From assembly GCF_013376415.1 (NCBI RefSeq), contig NZ_WYET01000007.1:1-64000 (forward strand): a stretch of 64,000 nt of DNA, written 5' to 3'. The position numbers and the translations under genes were made by a program. Below the pieces are notes generated by a model. It saw only the letters and a program-made list of their open reading frames with translations. It was not told the origin of the DNA and searched no databases. The stretch comes from Flagellimonas chongwuensis. Its GTDB lineage: Bacteria; Bacteroidota; Bacteroidia; Flavobacteriales; Flavobacteriaceae. How positions within the stretch are numbered: position 1 is the stretch's first letter; each line of letters starts with the position of its first letter. This document shows positions 42,451-50,702 of the stretch, in pieces.

Positions 42451-42994
42451 TAATTTAATTGATACAGTGACCGCCGAAATATTCCGTAAGCCCTATATTA
42501 TTATCGTGCCCTTTTTTCCTTTATTGTACCCGATATCCTAAATCAATGCCAAAATTGAACATTATGTGAAATTAAAAGGTATGGGGTATATAAAGAACGC
42601 TAGTTTGACTACAAAATTAAATTGCAAGCTATAGACTTGACCGTTATTGTTGTGAAAGTGTTGTTTTATGTTGTGAAACAATCCAAACAGTATGTGAAGT
42701 TACAGTTTATCGATGTTTTCTGCCTTTTATGGAATCTTCCAGTAAAATAGGATACTTGTAAAATTGAAAAAGGCCCTGCTTTTTACAACAAGACCCTTTT
42801 ACGAGAACACTATATGAAAATGAAAAAATTACTTTCTGAATTATTAACATTGCTAAAATATGACCGATTCACCCATCAAGAAAAATATTGTTGCGAACTC
42901 CTAAAAAGTTGTTGTCTTTCTCTTATAAAAGTGTTGTCGCATAAAAAAAGCGCCCTAATGGAGCGCTTATATATTTTGTTAAATCTCTTTGACA
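42451..42994. other. 544-base gap between the kinase and LytTR genes
   Basis: It holds the kinase promoter side, the terminator of the LytTR gene (42943-42967), and an imperfect hairpin-like A/T-flanked stretch near 42769-42798. A + strand frame from 42814 to 43020 could encode 68 residues with a K-Y-C-C-E-L-L-K-S-C-C motif. However, it runs through the LytTR terminator and into that gene's 3' end, so I do not call it a gene. Confidence 0.5.
42943..42967 (-). terminator. intrinsic terminator of the LytTR response regulator gene
   Basis: On the minus strand AGCGC (42967-42963) pairs with GCGCT (42953-42949) and a run of seven T follows, starting about 28 bases after the stop codon. Confidence 0.8.
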
Positions 42995-43750
42995 TCAGCT
43001 ATTCATCGAAGAAAGGATAAACTCCTTAAAGTCTTTTGAAATAGGTATCAAGTTATTATTGATCATAATATCCTTTGAGTTGATGGCATCTATGTGATCT
43101 ACATTAACGATATATGACTTATGCGCCCTATAAAACTTATTCTTCGGTAATTTCTCTAAATAATCCTTTAAGGGGGAACGTACCAAAAACTTTTTATCAG
43201 CCGTATTTACTTCCAAATAAACGTTATCGGCCTTAATAAATTGAATATCACTAAACTGGATTCTGTAATAAAGATGTTGCTTCTTGACAAAAATAGAATC
43301 TTTCAATATGGAATTGGATGTTATCTCGTCTGCTGCATCGTCATCCGCTATCTTCTGATTACCTTTTTTTTCGTAGTTAAAATTGGAAAGTGCTATTTCT
43401 ATCGAGGTATAAAGATCTTGTTGTTCAAAAGGTTTTACCAAATAGCCATCTGGTTTTACTGTCTTGGCGTTCTCTACCGTGGCGCGGTCTGAGTTGGAGG
43501 TAACAAATATGAACGGGATGTTATAGGTATTGCGGATATGCTTTCCAAGGTCGATACCTGTTTTGTCCGAGGCCAAAATAATATCGATAAGGACAAGGTC
43601 CACATGATTGTTTTTCAATACGTCCACGGCCTGCTCATAAACAATTACATTGTCCACAATTTCATAGCCGATTTCCTCCAACATGGATTGCATGTCATCT
43701 GCGATGATGACATTATCCTCTACGATTAAAATTTTTATCGGATGTTCCAA
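42995..43750 (-). CDS. LytTR family response regulator
   Basis: A 251-residue regulator: receiver domain (E11-D12, phosphoacceptor D56 in L-V-L-I-D-I-I-L, F-V-T-S-N-S-D and Y-L-V-K-P-F) and a C-terminal LytTR DNA-binding domain (about 150-250: I-K-A-D-N-V-Y-L-E-V, R-A-H-K-S-Y-I-V-N-V-D-H-I-D, K-D-I-M-I-N). The start is TTG 43750, with no ATG nearby in frame. Likely partner is the TPR kinase downstream. A TAAATTTG box at 43778-43785 overlapping the menA stop codon suggests a separate promoter. Confidence 0.9.
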   Translation of the reverse strand: MEHPIKILIVEDNVIIADDMQSMLEEIGYEIVDNVIVYEQAVDVLKNNHVDLVLIDIILASDKTGIDLGKHIRNTYNIPFIFVTSNSDRATVENAKTVKPDGYLVKPFEQQDLYTSIEIALSNFNYEKKGNQKIADDDAADEITSNSILKDSIFVKKQHLYYRIQFSDIQFIKADNVYLEVNTADKKFLVRSPLKDYLEKLPKNKFYRAHKSYIVNVDHIDAINSKDIMINNNLIPISKDFKEFILSSMNS

Positions 43751-43777
43751 GTTCCTACAAGTTTATTTGGTTGTATT

Positions 43778-43785
43778 CAAATTTA
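43778..43785 (-). promoter_or_regulatory. candidate -7 box TAAATTTG of the LytTR gene
   Basis: The minus strand reads TAAATTTG, overlapping the menA stop codon (43783-43785), 27 bases before the TTG start at 43750. Confidence 0.4.
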
Positions 43786-44691
43786 CAAAAAAATATTAAC
43801 AGATATTAAGAATAAAATAGCTAAAAGAAAGGTACTCAGGGCCACTTTTTTCAATTCTGGATCCAAATCTCCAGGATTTTGTGTCAGCCCTACTTTGCGT
43901 AAATGTATCAAAAGGGGAACAAATGCCAACATAAAAAAAGACGTTTTCCAACTTAAGCCTTCTATCCAAATAAACAATGCGAAACAGCACAAGGCCATCA
44001 ATATCAAGAAAAAGTGATAACGCTTCCCATTATCGAACCCCATTTTTACTACCATTGTTATCTTACCGTGTTTTTTGTCCGATACGGCATCTCGAAGATT
44101 GTTCAGGTTCAATACCGCAACACATAAAAAACCAATGGCAACAGCTGGTAATACATCATTCCAATCTAAGGATTTTGTATAGAGAAACATGCTGCCCAAT
44201 ACCCCGAGCAATCCAAAAAACAGGAATACGAACAAATCCCCCATCCCTCTATAACCATAAGCATTGGAACCAACAGTATACTTTATAGCGGCCCAAACGC
44301 TTAAAAGACCAAGTACAAAAAAAATCAGTATGTAAAAGAAATTCTCAAAGCCAAAAGCCAAATAAATAAGTGCTATGGCGATTAGCATACTTATAACAAT
44401 GGAAATGATTATCCCTTTTTTGAGGGAGTCCCTGGTTATTGAACCACTTTGGATGGCCCTAACAGGCCCTATCCTATCTTCGTTATCGGTTCCCTTTACC
44501 CCATCACCATAATCATTGGCAAAATTTGAGGTAACCTGAAAGCCAACAGTGGTCAAGAGGGCCAAAATAAATATAGTACCATCGAACTGGCCTTCCATTA
44601 CGGCCAATCCGGTGCCTACAATGATTCCCGAAAAAGAAAGAGGGAGTGTGCGCAGTCTAGCAGCTTGTACCCAAGCCTTAGTGTTTCCCAA
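43783..44691 (-). CDS. menA: 1,4-dihydroxy-2-naphthoate polyprenyltransferase
   Basis: A 302-residue UbiA-superfamily membrane enzyme with about eight or nine hydrophobic segments. It attaches the polyprenyl tail to DHNA to give demethylmenaquinone. The first Asp-rich motif N-D-Y-G-D-G-V-K-G-T-D and the second region D-A-V-S-D-K-K-H-G-K are visible. R-T-L-P-L-S-F-S-G-I at the N-terminus is typical of MenA. The start is a TTG at 44691, two bases after the stop of the SPOR-like gene, so the two are coupled. Confidence 0.93.
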   Translation of the reverse strand: MGNTKAWVQAARLRTLPLSFSGIIVGTGLAVMEGQFDGTIFILALLTTVGFQVTSNFANDYGDGVKGTDNEDRIGPVRAIQSGSITRDSLKKGIIISIVISMLIAIALIYLAFGFENFFYILIFFVLGLLSVWAAIKYTVGSNAYGYRGMGDLFVFLFFGLLGVLGSMFLYTKSLDWNDVLPAVAIGFLCVAVLNLNNLRDAVSDKKHGKITMVVKMGFDNGKRYHFFLILMALCCFALFIWIEGLSWKTSFFMLAFVPLLIHLRKVGLTQNPGDLDPELKKVALSTFLLAILFLISVNIFL

Positions 44692-44693
44692 GA

Positions 44694-45293
44694 TTAATAC
44701 GGATCTTCTATTTTAACTCTTTGGCCATCCTTATAAGATGCTACGAATGCATCTTGGAAACCCATTTGCACCAATTGTTTTCTAAATTTCTGAGCTTCTT
44801 CCAAAGTCTCAAAATTTCCCAGTGAATAGGCATAAAAAGGATTGGTCTTTACAAAAAGTGTATTTGTCAACGCTTCGGAGGCCAAGGTCACATTGTTTTC
44901 GACAAATGATTTTACTTGGACTGAATAGATTTTTTCTTTGTTCAAAAACTCTTTGGCCAAGTAAAATTCCTTTACCAAGCTCAACTCTTCGTTCTGGGAT
45001 TTCAGATTGTTTATTCTTGCCTTTATGACATCCAAACTATCCAATGATACCAAGACGTTGCTTTGGTTTTCGAAGGACTGCTTACTGCTCAGTCCGGCCG
45101 TAAACGATGTAATGGCCAAGGTTCCGATTACAAAGAGACCTACAAAACCCAACAAAATGTTTCGCTGTAGTTTAATCTTTTTTAAATCTTTATTTTTGAA
45201 TTTTATTTGATCGAGGAGTCTCTCGTTGATAATCTGGGCCTTGTCTATATCCTTATGAAGGTCCAACAAATCGCTTTCTTCAATAAAAGGCAT
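44694..45293 (-). CDS. membrane-anchored coiled-coil protein with SPOR-like C-terminus
   Basis: A 199-residue protein: a cytosolic helix, one membrane segment (about residues 48-66, I-L-L-G-F-V-G-L-F-V-I-G-T-L), a coiled-coil stretch and a C-terminal domain of about 70 residues with I-Y-S-V-Q-V-K-S-F, Y-A-Y-S-L-G-N-F-E-T-L-E-E-A-Q-K-F-R and M-G-F-Q-D-A-F-V-A-S-Y. The latter follows the SPOR (peptidoglycan-binding) pattern. The topology would put the SPOR domain in the periplasm, consistent with septal or cell-wall binding. It directly precedes menA (2-base gap). Confidence 0.72.
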   Translation of the reverse strand: MPFIEESDLLDLHKDIDKAQIINERLLDQIKFKNKDLKKIKLQRNILLGFVGLFVIGTLAITSFTAGLSSKQSFENQSNVLVSLDSLDVIKARINNLKSQNEELSLVKEFYLAKEFLNKEKIYSVQVKSFVENNVTLASEALTNTLFVKTNPFYAYSLGNFETLEEAQKFRKQLVQMGFQDAFVASYKDGQRVKIEDPY

Positions 45294-45440
45294 ATTGTAT
45301 AGGGAGTTATAATTATGCGCTACGCTAAAAGCATAACAACCAATAAGTTAATCTGAATTGTTACAAAAATAAAATATTTGTTCAAAGAAAAAAACTTTAT
45401 GGCTCTAAAGCTTGCAATAATCTGCTCTCCAGGACTTTTA

Positions 45441-46271
45441 TTACAATAAATAGATGCCATCTTCTTGAATGTTTATTTTTCGCTGTCGATATAAAATGCC
45501 CGCTCCTTTTTTGAAAGCTTTTTTGCTCATGTGAAGGGTGCTCATGATTTCATCAGGTGATGATTTATCATGCAAGGGTAAAAATCCTTCGTTCTGTACA
45601 AGCTTATCCAAAATCATTTTAGCCGTTGGTTCCAGCATTTTTGCTCCTATGGGCTGCAGGGAAATATCTAGTTTTTTATCGTCCCTTACATTTTTGATAA
45701 ATCCTTTAAGGTAATCACCAACATTGACCGGCTTAAAAATATCGCTATCAAATATGAGTCCTTTGTGACGATTATCCACGATTACTTCCCAACCCAATGG
45801 AGTCTTTCGGTGCACTAAAAGGTCGACTTCATCATTTTGTTGGTACGCTACATTTTCATTGGATAAAAACTTATCTACCCTGCTTGAACCGGTCAAGCGC
45901 ATACTCTCTTCGTCCATATAACAATGAACAATATATGTATTGCCTTCCTCCATGCGTTGGGACTGTTCCCTAAAGGGAACAAGTAAATGTTTCTCCAACC
46001 CCCAGTCCATAAAGGCACCATATGCACCCACTTCTACTACTTTTAAATGGGCGAATCCGTTTCGAATGATTTTGGGCTTCAAAGTGGTCGAAATCGGACG
46101 TTCCGCATTGTCCAGATAACAGAACACCTGCATTTCTTGGTCAATTTCAAAATCCTCGGGCACATATTTGTTCGGCAAAAGTATTTCCGTGCCTTCATCA
46201 TCTCCCAAAAAAAGTCCTATACTAGTGCTTCTGAGCACCTTAAGGGTATTGTAGTTTCCCAATTCTATCAT
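45441..46271 (-). CDS. S1-like RNA-binding protein, CvfB/YitL family
   Basis: A 276-residue cytosolic protein with tandem S1-like OB domains (Y-N-T-L-K-V-L-R-S-T-S-I-G-L-F-L, V-V-E-V-G-A-Y-G-A-F-M-D-W-G-L and V-G-D-Y-L-K-G-F-I-K-N-V-R-D-D-K-K-L-D-I). A C-terminal winged-helix region (M-S-T-L-H-M-S-K-K-A-F-K-K-G-A-G-I-L-Y) completes the CvfB architecture. CvfB homologues bind RNA and influence virulence or stress genes in Firmicutes; the role in Bacteroidota is not known. A terminator-like hairpin of the upstream DUF2853 gene lies before it. Confidence 0.87.
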   Translation of the reverse strand: MIELGNYNTLKVLRSTSIGLFLGDDEGTEILLPNKYVPEDFEIDQEMQVFCYLDNAERPISTTLKPKIIRNGFAHLKVVEVGAYGAFMDWGLEKHLLVPFREQSQRMEEGNTYIVHCYMDEESMRLTGSSRVDKFLSNENVAYQQNDEVDLLVHRKTPLGWEVIVDNRHKGLIFDSDIFKPVNVGDYLKGFIKNVRDDKKLDISLQPIGAKMLEPTAKMILDKLVQNEGFLPLHDKSSPDEIMSTLHMSKKAFKKGAGILYRQRKINIQEDGIYLL

Positions 46272-46301
46272 AAGGCAAAGGTAGCTGTAAATTATGGGTA
46301 T

Positions 46302-46330
46302 AAAAAAAGCTGCCCTAATTTGGACAGCTT
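46302..46330 (-). terminator. intrinsic terminator after the DUF2853 gene
   Basis: AAGCTG (46307-46312) pairs with CAGCTT (46325-46330), extended by further G/C pairing inside. On the minus strand the stem is followed by a T-run, separating DUF2853 from the CvfB-like gene. Confidence 0.75.
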
Positions 46331-46349
46331 CTTTACATGGTTCGTAATC

Positions 46350-46691
46350 TTAATTATAAACCGATTCCTTTCCAAAGTGTTTTGTCAACATATAATAGAT
46401 GACAGCACGATGTTTATTTTTTTCCGATTTTCCATACGCATCAATAACGCTGTTAACAGATTCCATTAAAGCTGGTGTCTCAGCCAATCCCAATTTCTTG
46501 ATCAAGAAATTGTTCTTTACCGTTTCCAGTTCCTTTTCGTCAGACCCAGAAACTTTGGAAGCATCCAAATTATAAATGGCTGGTCCCAAACCTATGGCAA
46601 CTTTTGTCAACAAATCCATATCTGGGGTTTGTCCAAATTTACTTTTGATGTCCTCGGCGTACTTTTCAATTAATTCGTCTCTTTTACTCAT
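46350..46691 (-). CDS. DUF2853 family protein
   Basis: A 113-residue cytosolic, mostly helical protein matching DUF2853: opening K-R-D-E-L-I-E-K-Y-A-E-D-I-K, central L-L-T-K-V-A-I-G-L-G-P-A-I-Y and a C-terminal K-H-R-A-V-I-Y-Y-M-L-T-K-H-F-G. No known activity. It follows menD after 39 bases and is closed by a terminator, so it is the 3' gene of the menI-menF-menD transcript. Confidence 0.85.
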   Translation of the reverse strand: MSKRDELIEKYAEDIKSKFGQTPDMDLLTKVAIGLGPAIYNLDASKVSGSDEKELETVKNNFLIKKLGLAETPALMESVNSVIDAYGKSEKNKHRAVIYYMLTKHFGKESVYN

Positions 46692-46730
46692 AGTATGTTA
46701 GTGTTCTTAATGGATTTTATAGCTAGGCTT

Positions 46731-48470
46731 CTAAGATATAAAATCGAAGTACCCAAGCAAAATTTTATTGTTCAAAACCCGTGGTGTTGCGACTTCTAGG
46801 ATTTTTGGCCTTTCCGAGCTTGAATAAAATTCCTCCAATCCAACCTCTAATTCATTCTCGTTTTTTGCTGTGATGTGGTCAAAACCATACATTTCTGCTA
46901 GATGCTTTGCAGATAGTTGGTGGCTGGTCTCAAAAAAGGTCTCAAACTCTTCGGTATCCTCCTTGCCCGGTAAGATCCTAAAAATGCCACCTCCCGAATT
47001 GTTGATGAGTACGATTCTGAAATCAGGTCTCAAATACTTGTTCCACAGCGCATTACTATCATAAAAAAAACTAAGGTCGCCTGTGAGCAAAACGGTTGGC
47101 ATGTTGTTGTAAATGGAACTGCCTATAGCTGTGGAAGTTGTGCCATCAATTCCACTTGTTCCACGATTGCAGAACACTTGCAAGGAAGGGTCCATGGCAA
47201 AAAGTTGTGCATACCTTACCGTGGAGCTATTGGCCAAATGTACCTGATACCCTTTGGGTATGGTTTTAATGATACGGTCAAAAGCCATAAAATCGGAAAA
47301 TGGAATTTCCTTCAAATAATCCTTGCGCTTTTTCTCGTAGTTATCTTTTCTATGTTCCCAAAACGTTTTAAAATTGCTCTCATCAGAACCATTTGCCCCC
47401 ATTCTTTTAAAAAACTGATTGGGATTGATTTTGATGTGCTTTGTCAAACAATAAAAAGTGTCGTTAGCTTTCTTGGTATCAATATGCCAATGCTGCTCGG
47501 GTTTGTACTCCCTCAAAAATGCCTTTATTTTTTTGGAAACGATCAACCCTCCAAAGGTTACCAAGAGTTCAGGTTGCAACTTTTGGAAAAGCTCTTCCCT
47601 GTTTTCGGATTTTTCAATCGGTGCGATAATACTGTCTATGCTCTCAAAAAAATCTGGATGATGCAGGTTGGATGTAGTCTCGGTGAACAACACGGTGTTT
47701 GGGTCGTTTGCCAACATTTCCAAGACCTCTGCTTCAATGACACTGTGGCGATTAACGCCAACCAAAATCATTTTTTTAGAACTGTTGCTCCAAATTTTGG
47801 ACAACTCATCCCAATTTTCTTCCGTAGAGGTGCCTAAGCCTGTCTCAATTTCAATATTTTGTATCTGGATAGAAGGCTCCTCTACCCTTCCATACAAAGG
47901 CTCCTCAAATGGAATATTGATATGAACGGGGTACTTTTCATCAAAAGCAATTGCCAGTGCTTTGGCTATCTCTTTCTCGTTATGCACCTGTACTTCTTCC
48001 TGACTATTTCCCAACAAGGATTCTCCATATTTTGAAATGGTCTTGGTTGCATGGGAAACGTCCTGCTTCAAATTAGCAGAATAGCCAATATGCCTTTCCA
48101 GCACGTTTTCCTGTCGTATGGTCTGTCCATCACCAATATCAATTCTGTAACTGGGTCTGTCGGCAGATACCACGACCAATGGAATATCACTATAATAGGC
48201 TTCCGCAACGGCAGGGTAAAAATTCAACATGGCACTGCCCGAAGAGCAAATCACTGCAACGGGTTCTTGTAAGTGCTGTGCCATGCCCATCGCAAAAAAA
48301 GCGGCACAGCGTTCATCTACAATGCTAAAACAGTTGAAAAACGAGTTTTTGGTAAAACTTATGGTCAATGGGGCATTTCTGGACCCCGGAGAGATAACAA
48401 TATTTTTAACACCCTTTGATTTAAAATACAAAACCAAGGTCTGTGCAGCGGGTATATCTGAGTACATCAT
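46731..48470 (-). CDS. menD: 2-succinyl-5-enolpyruvyl-6-hydroxy-3-cyclohexene-1-carboxylate synthase
   Basis: A 579-residue thiamine-diphosphate enzyme joining isochorismate and 2-oxoglutarate in menaquinone synthesis. The N-terminal I-S-P-G-S-R-N-A-P-L-T, the catalytic D-E-R-C-A-A-F-F-A-M-G-M region and the C-terminal T-S-G-I-D-G-T-T-S-T-A-I-G with G-D-L-S-F-F-Y-D and N-N-S-G-G-G-I-F are MenD hallmarks. Start is M-M-Y-S-D at 48470 or 48467. An exact TATTTTTG box lies 6 bases upstream of the ATG. Confidence 0.96.
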   Translation of the reverse strand: MMYSDIPAAQTLVLYFKSKGVKNIVISPGSRNAPLTISFTKNSFFNCFSIVDERCAAFFAMGMAQHLQEPVAVICSSGSAMLNFYPAVAEAYYSDIPLVVVSADRPSYRIDIGDGQTIRQENVLERHIGYSANLKQDVSHATKTISKYGESLLGNSQEEVQVHNEKEIAKALAIAFDEKYPVHINIPFEEPLYGRVEEPSIQIQNIEIETGLGTSTEENWDELSKIWSNSSKKMILVGVNRHSVIEAEVLEMLANDPNTVLFTETTSNLHHPDFFESIDSIIAPIEKSENREELFQKLQPELLVTFGGLIVSKKIKAFLREYKPEQHWHIDTKKANDTFYCLTKHIKINPNQFFKRMGANGSDESNFKTFWEHRKDNYEKKRKDYLKEIPFSDFMAFDRIIKTIPKGYQVHLANSSTVRYAQLFAMDPSLQVFCNRGTSGIDGTTSTAIGSSIYNNMPTVLLTGDLSFFYDSNALWNKYLRPDFRIVLINNSGGGIFRILPGKEDTEEFETFFETSHQLSAKHLAEMYGFDHITAKNENELEVGLEEFYSSSERPKILEVATPRVLNNKILLGYFDFIS

Positions 48471-48476
48471 GGACTA

Positions 48477-48484
48477 CAAAAATA
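48477..48484 (-). promoter_or_regulatory. -7 box TATTTTTG directly before menD
   Basis: The minus strand reads TATTTTTG followed by TAGTCC and the ATG at 48470. The predicted start of transcription is at or within a few bases of the start codon. Confidence 0.45.
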
Positions 48485-48525
48485 CATCATCTGGATGGTA
48501 AAAAGCCTAAATAACCAGCATCAAT

Positions 48526-49587
48526 TTACAGAACACCCAGCATAGTCTTGCTCTTGTTCTGGGTCTCTATCCATTCGCTTTCTGGATCAGATGCTTCCGT
48601 GATTCCGCCACCAACAAAAATAGAAGCAATATCAGTCTCCAACTGCATACACCGTAGGTTGACGAATAGGGACAGCTCTCCTTGAGCCCGTAGATTCAAC
48701 TCTCCCAAAAAGCCCGTGTAGAAGGTTCTTTGGTAATTTTCGTTGGCCTGTATAAATTGCTGTGCCTCTTTGGTTGGAATTCCGCATACGGCAGGGGTTG
48801 GATGTAAAGCCTTGATTACTTCCTTAACCTTTAGGTTAGGCAGCATGGTTCCGCTTACCTCCGAGCGCAAATGCCATAAGTTACCGGCTCGTACGGACTC
48901 TGCTTCATCTATTTCCAAACGTTCCATGGTATGGGCCAATTTATCGCCAATATACTCGGAGACCATCTGTTGTTCCTCGATTTCTTTGTCACCCCAATCG
49001 GGCTTTTTGTTATCGACATAGGGTAAGGTAGCGGCCAACGACATGGTCTGTAATTTCTTATCTTTTATCTTCACCAATGTTTCTGGAGTTGCCCCGCACC
49101 ACGTTCCAACTTCGGGGTGGTAAAAAAGATACCCAAATGCGTTTGGGTAGGTATTGAGAAGTGTTTCGAATATTTCCAGAGGTGACTTGGAAATGGGCAC
49201 CTCGATTTTTCTTGAGAGCACTACTTTTTGCAACCTTCCTTTTTCAATTTCCTTGATGCCATTCCTTACCAAATCTATATGGGCTCCTTTTCCTGATTCA
49301 TCCAGAGAAATAGTCTTTGTGGATGGTTCGTTTTCGGTTCTGAAACTTCCCTCCAACACATTATCCGGCTGGATAAGGACTGCGTTGCTTTCTGAATTGA
49401 ATGGTGCAAAAACGAAGCCTTTCTCTGTAAAATCTTTGGAGTGATGTAGTGTATTATTCGACTGAAAAACGCCGTGAATTTCAATTTCATCAGGTTTTCT
49501 GTACAACGCAAAAGGCAAGCCTTCTTCGAGACTGGCCTCTGCCCTATCCCATATCTCCTGATAATCCTTAGTTTTTGGGTAGCGCAA
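48526..49587 (-). CDS. menF: isochorismate synthase
   Basis: A 353-residue chorismate-binding enzyme that converts chorismate to isochorismate. Signature segments: K-V-V-L-S-R-K-I-E-V (with the lysine that activates water), G-A-T-P-E-T-L-V, H-L-R-S-E-V-S-G-T, H-P-T-P-A-V-C-G-I-P and F-Y-T-G-F-L-G-E. The only available start is a TTG at 49587, overlapping the thioesterase stop by 20 bases, indicating translational coupling. An entC/dhb-type role is less likely, since menD follows 55 bases downstream. Confidence 0.93.
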   Translation of the reverse strand: MRYPKTKDYQEIWDRAEASLEEGLPFALYRKPDEIEIHGVFQSNNTLHHSKDFTEKGFVFAPFNSESNAVLIQPDNVLEGSFRTENEPSTKTISLDESGKGAHIDLVRNGIKEIEKGRLQKVVLSRKIEVPISKSPLEIFETLLNTYPNAFGYLFYHPEVGTWCGATPETLVKIKDKKLQTMSLAATLPYVDNKKPDWGDKEIEEQQMVSEYIGDKLAHTMERLEIDEAESVRAGNLWHLRSEVSGTMLPNLKVKEVIKALHPTPAVCGIPTKEAQQFIQANENYQRTFYTGFLGELNLRAQGELSLFVNLRCMQLETDIASIFVGGGITEASDPESEWIETQNKSKTMLGVL

Positions 49588-49990
49588 TGGTGGTCAATTT
49601 ACAGTTGGAAATCAAACGGTCCTCCTCGTCGGTGATTCTTATCTCCCACAGTTGAGTGGTTCGCCCTTTGTGAAGAATGGATGCCTTGGCATATACAAAG
49701 CCTTCCTTAATGGAACGGACATGGTTTGCCGAAATTTCGATTCCACGAACAAAAAACTTTTGTCCGTCCAAGAAAATATAGGATGCGGCGCTTCCCACGC
49801 TTTCAGCCAAAGCCACCGATGCTCCTCCATGTAGAACGCCATCGGGTTGGTGAACTTTGGGCGTGACAGGCATTTTGGCCAAGAGAAAGTTTTCCCCAAC
49901 ATCAATATAGGTAATATCCAATGTTTCCATTAATGTGCCCTTGCAAATTTCGTTGCAAACAGACAGAATCTTCTCTTTATGCTCGTTCAT
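49568..49990 (-). CDS. hotdog-fold thioesterase, likely 1,4-dihydroxy-2-naphthoyl-CoA hydrolase (MenI/YdiI type)
   Basis: A 140-residue PaaI/YdiI-like thioesterase. The core L-H-G-G-A-S-V-A-L-A-E-S-V-G-S is nearly the same as that of E. coli YdiI (MenI), with the catalytic glutamate at residue 63 as in YdiI. I-S-A-N-H-V-R-S-I-K-E-G and the C-terminal L-T-T strand also agree. It would release DHNA from DHNA-CoA for MenA. Its place at the head of menF-menD supports this over a general phenylacetyl-CoA thioesterase. The longer frame begins upstream, but the ATG at 49990 gives the standard length. Its stop overlaps the menF start. Confidence 0.88.
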   Translation of the reverse strand: MNEHKEKILSVCNEICKGTLMETLDITYIDVGENFLLAKMPVTPKVHQPDGVLHGGASVALAESVGSAASYIFLDGQKFFVRGIEISANHVRSIKEGFVYAKASILHKGRTTQLWEIRITDEEDRLISNCKLTTIALPKN

Positions 49991-50052
49991 CCTTCTACTT
50001 TTTTGTAAAATTACATAAAGCTTTGCCAATATCTAAATAAGCAATTTTAAAC

Positions 50053-50700
50053 ATGTCCAATACCGAGAAGACTGTTACATACACTACCGAAAATACATAC
50101 TTGACCCAGAACGATTTAACCTCCAAAACCAAGAATGTATGGTTGGTTTTTCATGGAATAGGCTATTTGAGCCGTTATTTTGTGAAATATTTTAAGGGAT
50201 TAAATACTGATGAAAACTACATTATCGTTCCTCAGGCACCGTCCAAATATTATCTGAAAAATGAGTACAAATATGTTGGTGCCAGTTGGTTGACCAAAGA
50301 AAATACGGCAGCAGAAGTAAAAAATGTCTTTAATTATATTGATGCAGTGCTTGAAGCCGAGAGCATACCAAATGATGTAAACCTTATTCTCTTTGGATTT
50401 TCGCAAGGAGTTTCCGTAGCTACCCGATGGCTGGCCAGCAAAAAGGCGAATTGTAAATTAGTTGCATTATATGCCGGGGGCATTCCCAATGAATTGACAC
50501 CCAAGGATTTTGATTTTATGGACTTCGACGCCACAGCGATTAAAATAGTGTATGGTGATCAAGATGAGTTTTTGACACCTGATAGATTAAAAGGGGAAAA
50601 AGTGAAAATTGACAGGCTGTTTCAAAACAAGGCAGAAACCTTGGTTTTTGAGGGTGGACACGAAGTGAAGCCTGAAATTATTGAAGGACTGACGAAATAA
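50053..50700 (+). CDS. alpha/beta hydrolase (phospholipase/carboxylesterase type)
   Basis: A 215-residue cytosolic serine esterase. The oxyanion segment is W-L-V-F-H-G-I-G, the nucleophile elbow G-F-S-Q-G-V-S, the acid in V-Y-G-D-Q-D-E-F-L, and the histidine in F-E-G-G-H-E-V-K-P, all in the order of the YpfH/carboxylesterase 2 family. Substrate unknown. It is divergent from the menI-like gene with a gap of only 62 bases, so the promoters must overlap or abut; an AAGCTTTG box lies at 50018-50025. Confidence 0.88.
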   Translation: MSNTEKTVTYTTENTYLTQNDLTSKTKNVWLVFHGIGYLSRYFVKYFKGLNTDENYIIVPQAPSKYYLKNEYKYVGASWLTKENTAAEVKNVFNYIDAVLEAESIPNDVNLILFGFSQGVSVATRWLASKKANCKLVALYAGGIPNELTPKDFDFMDFDATAIKIVYGDQDEFLTPDRLKGEKVKIDRLFQNKAETLVFEGGHEVKPEIIEGLTK

Positions 50701-50702
50701 GT

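Noticed and set aside
47178..47837. 219-codon + strand frame inside menD
   Set aside because: Despite its length it is the complement of highly conserved menD coding sequence and resembles no protein.
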